Shown here one piece after another: positions 26,154 through 30,643 of a stretch of DNA of 30,643 bases (its first letter is position 1; each line of letters begins with the position of its first letter). Source of the DNA: Geobacteraceae bacterium (lineage in GTDB: Bacteria > Desulfobacterota > Desulfuromonadia > Desulfuromonadales > Desulfuromonadaceae); contig JAIVHC010000003.1 of the NCBI GenBank assembly GCA_020201305.1, forward strand, positions 1 to 30,643, in the 5' to 3' direction. The notes under the pieces are model-generated. The model saw only the letters and a list, made by a program, of their open reading frames with translations, was not told the origin of the DNA and ran no database searches. A program made the position numbers and the translations under genes.

Positions 26154-26181
26154 TTCGGTACTTTTGCGAAAGCTTCAAATT

Positions 26182-26658
26182 ATGTCACTGGGTAAACGAA
26201 GAAACGGGCGTGAATATGCGCTGAAAATTCTCTATAGTCTCTACGACCAGGAGCGCCCGCTAGAGGATATTCTTGCGGATTTCTGGCAGAATTTTCGCTT
26301 TAGCGATGACGTTCTGGGGGAACCGGAAGAGATGGAAGATAGCACCGTATCCCTGGAGGTAAAGGAGTTTGCCGAGCATATTGTGAAGGGTGTGTATGAG
26401 CATCTCGAAGATATTGATGCTGTGTTGCGTGATACCTCCAAAAACTGGAGTCTCGACCGTATGGCACGTCTCGATCTATCTTTGATGCGGCTGGCGTGTT
26501 TTGAAATTATGTATGTGCCCTCTGTACCGGACCGGGTGGTGATCAACGAAGCGGTTGAAATTGCCAAACGCTACGGCACCAAGGATACCTCCTCATTTCT
26601 CAACGGGGTTCTCGATAAAGTAGCGCATCAGGTTACTGCGCGCAGAACAGATGAATAA
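26182..26658 (+). CDS. nusB: Transcription antitermination factor NusB
   Basis: All-helical RNA-binding protein that acts with NusE/S10 in rRNA antitermination. The N-terminal RRNGREYALKILYSLY and the C-terminal VVINEAVEIAKRYGTKDTSS with FLNGVLDK are diagnostic. Length 158 from the ATG at 26182; a TTG at 26164 in frame is an alternative. Following ribH directly is a very common order. Confidence 0.94.
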   Translation: MSLGKRRNGREYALKILYSLYDQERPLEDILADFWQNFRFSDDVLGEPEEMEDSTVSLEVKEFAEHIVKGVYEHLEDIDAVLRDTSKNWSLDRMARLDLSLMRLACFEIMYVPSVPDRVVINEAVEIAKRYGTKDTSSFLNGVLDKVAHQVTARRTDE

Positions 26659-26692
26659 AATATTAGCATAGAGTTTTTATATAGAGGAGTGT

Positions 26693-28015
26693 ATGAAACC
26701 AATCAAAGCAGGTCTACTCGGATTCGGAACCATCGGCACCGGTGTAATAAAGGTTATCCAGAATAACGCCGCTGTGATAGAACAGCGACTGGGTCGCTCG
26801 ATTCAACTGGCGCGCGTGGTAGACCTTGATATCACTACAGATCGCGGCGTGGCGCTGGAAACCGGAGTTTTGAGTGATGATGCCCAAGGGTTGCTCAATG
26901 ACCCCGAAATAGATGTAGTAATCGAACTTATCGGCGGGTATGAGCCGGCACGCACATTTGTGCTGCAGGCTCTGAACAACCACAAGCATGTGGTTACGGC
27001 GAATAAAGCTCTCTTGGCTCTCCACGGCGAAGAACTTCTGCGTGCTGCGGATGATAATGGCGTTACCCTGATGTTTGAGGCCGCAGTGGCGGGAGGAATT
27101 CCCATCCTTGCATCTATCCGAGAGAACCTGTGTGCCAATCAGTTCAGCGGTGTTTACGGGATACTCAACGGTACCTGTAATTACATCCTTACCCGCATGA
27201 CCGATAATGAAGAGGATTTTGCCTCTGTACTCGGCGATGCGCAGAAGCTCGGATATGCAGAATCTGATCCCACATTTGATATTGAGGGAATTGATACAGC
27301 ACATAAGTTATCCATTCTGGTGAGCATGTGTTTTGGCACCTGGATTGACTTTGACCAGATCTATACCGAGGGTATTACGCGTATTTCTGCACTGGATATA
27401 GAATTTGCGAGTCAACTCGGTTATCAGGTAAAACTGCTTGCCATTGGAAAGCTTGATAATGGTTCCATTGAGGCAAGGGTTCATCCCACCATGGTGCGCA
27501 ATAATTATCCTATGGCAGATGTCAGCGGTGTATTCAATGCCATCCGCCTCAACGGTGACTTTGTGGGTCCAGTGCTGCTGCATGGCGGCGGCGCGGGAAT
27601 GGAAGCAACTGCCAGTGCGGTAATGGGTGATGTTATGCACATCGCACGCTCTATTACCTCCGGAGCCAACACATTTGCTCCTTCATTAGGATACACTCCA
27701 GTAGCGATTACGCGCTTGCCTGTGAAGGCGATGGATGATCTTGTCGGGCGATACTACCTGCGTTTTATAGTCGAAGATTCCCCCGGAGTTCTCGCAAAAA
27801 TCTCCACTATTCTGGGAGACTTCGGCATCAGTATCAACTCCATGATCCAGCCGGATGAAATGTTTGAAAGCGATGTCGAAGGGATTCTTCCCATCGTGAT
27901 GATGACCCACGAAGCGCGGGAGAAAAATGTACGCCAGGCATTGGAAAAAATTGAAGCCCTCCCCATTATCAAAGAGCAATGTCTCCTGATTCGCATAGAG
28001 GACAAGCTGGATTGA
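26693..28015 (+). CDS. hom: Homoserine dehydrogenase with C-terminal ACT domain
   Basis: Reduces aspartate semialdehyde to homoserine, leading to threonine and methionine. NAD(P) motif GFGTIGTG at 10-17; NGTCNYIL near 159-166; the catalytic-region DIEGIDTAHKLSIL with Lys205; and a C-terminal ACT domain (about 350-430, SPGVLAKISTILGDFGISINS) expected to bind threonine as feedback inhibitor. Length 440. A strong GAGGAG Shine-Dalgarno precedes the ATG. It is the last plus-strand gene before a strong terminator. No aspartokinase is fused or adjacent. Confidence 0.95.
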   Translation: MKPIKAGLLGFGTIGTGVIKVIQNNAAVIEQRLGRSIQLARVVDLDITTDRGVALETGVLSDDAQGLLNDPEIDVVIELIGGYEPARTFVLQALNNHKHVVTANKALLALHGEELLRAADDNGVTLMFEAAVAGGIPILASIRENLCANQFSGVYGILNGTCNYILTRMTDNEEDFASVLGDAQKLGYAESDPTFDIEGIDTAHKLSILVSMCFGTWIDFDQIYTEGITRISALDIEFASQLGYQVKLLAIGKLDNGSIEARVHPTMVRNNYPMADVSGVFNAIRLNGDFVGPVLLHGGGAGMEATASAVMGDVMHIARSITSGANTFAPSLGYTPVAITRLPVKAMDDLVGRYYLRFIVEDSPGVLAKISTILGDFGISINSMIQPDEMFESDVEGILPIVMMTHEAREKNVRQALEKIEALPIIKEQCLLIRIEDKLD

Positions 28016-28048
28016 GTTAAACAGCAAAAACGACTTCGGAACCCATAC

Positions 28049-28089
28049 AAAAAAGCTGCAGCAGTTTTAAAAACCGCTGCAGCTTTTTT
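28049..28089. terminator. Strong bidirectional terminator between hom and aroC
   Basis: A 14-bp stem, AAAAAAGCTGCAGC (28049-28062) with its complement (28076-28089), closes on a loop that can form a further GTTT/AAAC pairing. A-run on one side and T-run on the other give a factor-independent terminator in both directions. Confidence 0.92.
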
Positions 28090-28126
28090 TGTGTGGAACC
28101 TGTTTTTTGTAAAATCGATACCTTGA

Positions 28127-29089
28127 CTACTCGCAGCCCGATCTGGCCTTGACGCTTTGCTGTTCGTGGCCGATGGTGGCGGTAGGTTTGAAACCGACAC
28201 GGAAGTATACCGTTTCGCCGTTGGAAATCCCCCCCTGAACTCCACCACTATTATTGGTTACGGTTCCGAGGCGGCCATCTTTTTGTACAAATGGATCATT
28301 ATGTACGGAACCACGCTGGCGGGTTCCGGCAAAGCCGGAACCGATTTCGAACCCCTTTGTCGCCGGGATAGACAGCATCGCCTGAGCTAATGCAGCCTCG
28401 AGGCGATTGAATGCCGGCTCCCCCCAGCCCGCAGGAAGATTGCGACACACACAGGTGATGACACCACCGATGGAATCCTTATCGCTTTTGACATGTTCAA
28501 TCTGTTCTACCATGCGCGCCGCGCTGGCAGCATCCGGGCAGCGGACCTCGTGCGCATCCACCTCAGAGCGCGAGATGTTGTGTATATTCACTCCAGGGGC
28601 ATCAACTTCCCCCACTGAACTCACCCACGCGACGATCTCCACGTTGTACTTCGAATGTAAAAAAATTTCCGCTACTGCGCCACTTGCAACCCGTGCGATG
28701 GTTTCGCGCGCGCTTGCACGCCCGCCCCCGCTCGAGGCATTGATGCCATACTTCATGTTATAGGTAAAGTCTGCGTGGGAAGGGCGCGGAATATTTCGCA
28801 TTTCACTGTAATCGCCCGGGCGCTGATCCTTATTAGCCACCAATAGAGCGATAGGGGTGCCGAGAGAGATGCCGTTTTCGATCCCGGACAGGATTTGAAC
28901 CTGATCCGCTTCGTTACGCTGGGTGCCGAGCTTGTTTTGCCCCGGACGGCGCCGGTCGAGCTGTGCCTGAATCAGCTCCGGTGTAATATGCAGACGTGGA
29001 GGAACTCCATCCACCACAGCACCCACACCGGGACAGTGTGATTCGCCGAACGTAGATATCTTGAACAGGGTACCGTAGGTGCTGGACAT
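28127..29089 (-). CDS. aroC: Chorismate synthase, C-terminally truncated (probable pseudogene)
   Basis: AroC eliminates phosphate from EPSP to give chorismate, using reduced FMN. The N-terminal and central signatures are intact: TFGESHCPG (His18), RRRPGQ, RPSHADFTYNMKYG and GGGRASARETIARVASGAVAE, and later GTVTNNSGGVQGGISNGE with FKPTATIG. The protein then ends after HEQQSVKARSGCE. Intact enzymes (about 360 residues) continue with the GRHDPC...PRAVP...E signature. That segment is absent here in all three minus-strand frames between the stop and the shared terminator. About 40-45 residues, including conserved active-site Arg/Asp, are missing. The start is sound (GAGGAG just upstream). Activity is unlikely unless another copy exists. 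Confidence 0.85.
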   Translation of the reverse strand: MSSTYGTLFKISTFGESHCPGVGAVVDGVPPRLHITPELIQAQLDRRRPGQNKLGTQRNEADQVQILSGIENGISLGTPIALLVANKDQRPGDYSEMRNIPRPSHADFTYNMKYGINASSGGGRASARETIARVASGAVAEIFLHSKYNVEIVAWVSSVGEVDAPGVNIHNISRSEVDAHEVRCPDAASAARMVEQIEHVKSDKDSIGGVITCVCRNLPAGWGEPAFNRLEAALAQAMLSIPATKGFEIGSGFAGTRQRGSVHNDPFVQKDGRLGTVTNNSGGVQGGISNGETVYFRVGFKPTATIGHEQQSVKARSGCE

Positions 29090-29158
29090 GACACTCCTCG
29101 TATTTAGCTTGCGGTCAGGGTTTTAATGTGCTGCTAGTTATTCTTCTGTCTGAAATTT

Positions 29159-30013
29159 CTAGCTCCGTCGATGGAGCAGAGCATTCCCCAAGTCACACCC
29201 GATATGCCTGGCAACCACCGGGCATTTAGCCTTGAGCAAAAAGAAGATATTTGCAGGATTTTCGCTCAGGGTTTCATAATTCCCTTGCCCTTTAGCGATG
29301 ATGAGATCAGCGGCATCAAATATGCGTCTGAATTCAGAAGAACAGCGATGCAGCACCGTTCCCGGGGCGTTATCACCGTTATTTATGAGATTGTTAACCA
29401 GTTTGTCAATCCCGGCCTCGCGTGCATCGGATAGGAGTGCATCGTTGATGATCGCACTGCCGCGCACCGCATAGGTAACTTCCTTATGCTGCATCTGGCG
29501 CAGCAAGAAACGGTCAAACACAATCTCACCCGCGTTATCCCCGAGGAACAGAATGGTTTCTGCACGTTCAATCCGGGTACGGAATTGCTCCAGATCGCCC
29601 TTGATTTCAGTGTGCAGCCCCTGTTCGAGAAATGCTCTCGCATCAGCATAACTTAAGTCGTGATACACCCCGTGATCCAGGCTGTTGCCTGCTATCGCCA
29701 TCTGGAGGCCTGCATAAAACGGATTCGGGGCGTTATTTACTTCCGGTTCAACCAGAGCATATAACTCCAGGGCTAGCTCCATATCCGCGTGTTTCTGTAC
29801 CGCATACGGATCGGCGTTGCCACACAAGTCACGAATCATAGCGTGAATCTTCTGTGCCTGCTCCGGTGGGGGCTGGTTGAAGTTGATAATGCTCAATTCA
29901 GCGAGTACATCCCGCATAATGTGTTCACGCGTGGAATCATCCGCATTCACCATATTGAGGACACTCAAGGTCTGTTTGACAAAACAGGGCAGACACTCCA
30001 GGTGGATATCCAT
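29159..30013 (-). CDS. DUF89 / ARMT1-like damage-control phosphatase family protein
   Basis: A 284-residue protein of the DUF89 family (metal-dependent phosphatases proposed to remove damaged sugar phosphates; the human relative is ARMT1). Visible features: N-terminal CLPCFVKQ (Cys7-x2-Cys10), typical of the microbial AF1104-like subgroup; GNSLDHG around 109-115; LGDNAGEIVFDR with Asp159, Asn160 and Asp167 as likely metal ligands; and IIAKGQGNYETL near the C-terminus. The true substrate is unknown. It starts only 12 nt after the stop of the polyketide-type gene upstream and is probably co-transcribed with it; aroC follows 69 nt after its end. Confidence 0.85.
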   Translation of the reverse strand: MDIHLECLPCFVKQTLSVLNMVNADDSTREHIMRDVLAELSIINFNQPPPEQAQKIHAMIRDLCGNADPYAVQKHADMELALELYALVEPEVNNAPNPFYAGLQMAIAGNSLDHGVYHDLSYADARAFLEQGLHTEIKGDLEQFRTRIERAETILFLGDNAGEIVFDRFLLRQMQHKEVTYAVRGSAIINDALLSDAREAGIDKLVNNLINNGDNAPGTVLHRCSSEFRRIFDAADLIIAKGQGNYETLSENPANIFFLLKAKCPVVARHIGCDLGNALLHRRS

Positions 30014-30025
30014 ACTAGCTCCGTA

Positions 30026-30643
30026 TTACTCCAGGGTGGTGCGCGCGAACGCAGTGTCAAGGTTATCGGCCATGGTGCATTCGTATCCTTCGATACGTGC
30101 GAGTACCTGTTTTTTCTCTGGCAGGATAAAGTCGATATCTGCCTCAACCATCGATCCACTGCAGCTGTTGATGCGGCAGAGGATCTCCACATGATCTGCG
30201 GGCACGCTGTCGACATACTGACGATAATGCCGGATGTAACTGGGTAATGAACCCTTTTGCTGTGTTGCATTACACCACAGAATCATAAGCTGAAAACTGC
30301 AGTCCAGCAACAGTGGGGCACTCAGCCAGGCATGCCGTAAGGGAGATGTCATCCACTCTGCAGGGGTGGCCACATTGTGTGCCATAGCCCTGGTCCCCGT
30401 AGCATCGAGCCCCAGAACCTGTTCCAGCCCCTGGAATGCAGGGCCATGGAACAACCGGGTATCAGCGTAGATGGAGTGCTTGTCCTCCTGCGCAGCGGCA
30501 GAGAGATCCAGACTCAGGGGAGATGGGGGCTCCGCTGGAAGGGTATCGGCCAGAATCACCTCGGCGCTACTGTATATCTGCCCCGACGCAGCGTCGCACA
30601 CCTGCATGGGCACCCTGTAGGTTCCAATCTCTATGTCCGCAGG
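30026..30643 (-). CDS. Polyketide synthase-type dehydratase domain, C-terminal end of a larger protein
   Basis: The minus-strand frame is open from the right edge to the stop at 30026-30028 (205 codons), so this is the 3' end of a longer gene. It resembles the second hotdog of a PKS/fatty-acid-synthase dehydratase (PS-DH): RLFHGPAFQGLEQVLGLD is the conserved opening, and SAPLLLDCSFQLM matches the D-x3-Q catalytic aspartate motif. The catalytic His of the first hotdog would be outside the window. The parent could be a multidomain type I PKS, a PUFA-synthase-like protein or a related enzyme; sequence here cannot tell. It ends just before the DUF89 gene. A GTG at 30613 is an internal in-frame codon, not the true start. 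Confidence 0.75.
   Translation of the reverse strand, partial: PADIEIGTYRVPMQVCDAASGQIYSSAEVILADTLPAEPPSPLSLDLSAAAQEDKHSIYADTRLFHGPAFQGLEQVLGLDATGTRAMAHNVATPAEWMTSPLRHAWLSAPLLLDCSFQLMILWCNATQQKGSLPSYIRHYRQYVDSVPADHVEILCRINSCSGSMVEADIDFILPEKKQVLARIEGYECTMADNLDTAFARTTLE

Noticed and set aside
1..30643. CRISPR arrays, tRNA/rRNA genes, IS elements, att sites
   Set aside because: No regularly spaced repeats, transposase motifs, terminal inverted repeats or cloverleaf-like sequences were seen on reading both strands; no covariance search could be run.

Overview
This window reads as a chromosomal segment of a Gram-negative bacterium. Gram-negative because it carries hldD (ADP-heptose epimerase for the LPS inner core). 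The long plus-strand series yceD-rpmF-plsX-fabHDG-acpP-fabF-rpiB-glyA-dCMP deaminase-nrdR-ribD-ribE-ribBA-ribH-nusB matches the order I know from Geobacter/Desulfuromonas-type (deltaproteobacterial) genomes. The helicase/nuclease pair looks like the AddAB-like pair common in Gammaproteobacteria. I therefore favour a Desulfobacterota- or Chrysiogenota-like organism but cannot name it from sequence alone. No phage, IS element, CRISPR array, tRNA or rRNA was seen.

Layout: 1-396 (-) is the start of thrC, running off the left edge. 653-2929 (-) is maeB, a malic enzyme fused to a phosphotransacetylase domain. 3328-11889 (+) is a tight operon: hldD, a membrane-anchored glucose/sorbosone dehydrogenase-like beta-propeller, and an AddB-like/AddA-like helicase-nuclease pair. 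It is followed by a methyltransferase (11940-12572) and convergent fxsA (12629-13021, -). A good sigma70-type promoter at 13369-13396 opens the fatty-acid/phospholipid block (13489-19996). This runs on into rpiB, glyA, dCMP deaminase, nrdR, the complete riboflavin set, nusB and hom, ending at a strong bidirectional terminator (28049-28089). The right end (-) holds aroC, a DUF89/ARMT1-type protein, and the 3' end of a polyketide-synthase-type dehydratase gene that continues past the window.

The striking feature is damage: four otherwise well-conserved genes carry visible lesions. (i) The AddB-like gene is frameshifted at about 8031-8054, inside its nuclease domain. (ii) glyA lacks about its first 49 codons, although in-frame remnant codons remain just upstream of the only usable start. 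(iii) The dCMP deaminase has a perfect 13-bp tandem duplication (21957-21984) that throws its last 30 codons out of frame. (iv) aroC stops before the conserved chorismate-synthase C-terminal signature. In addition, the maeB stop codon lies inside a three-copy 12-bp tandem repeat. These are not homopolymer errors. They suggest replication-slippage or small-deletion events and either incipient gene decay or assembly faults; reads would decide.

How the genes work together: MaeB supplies pyruvate, NADPH and possibly acetyl-phosphate interconversion. PlsX/FabH/FabD/FabG/ACP/FabF form the type II fatty-acid initiation and elongation core feeding phospholipids. RpiB, RibBA, RibD, RibH and RibE link ribulose-5-phosphate and GTP to riboflavin. 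GlyA, dCMP deaminase and NrdR concern one-carbon and deoxynucleotide supply. Hom and ThrC are threonine steps and AroC is the last step to chorismate.
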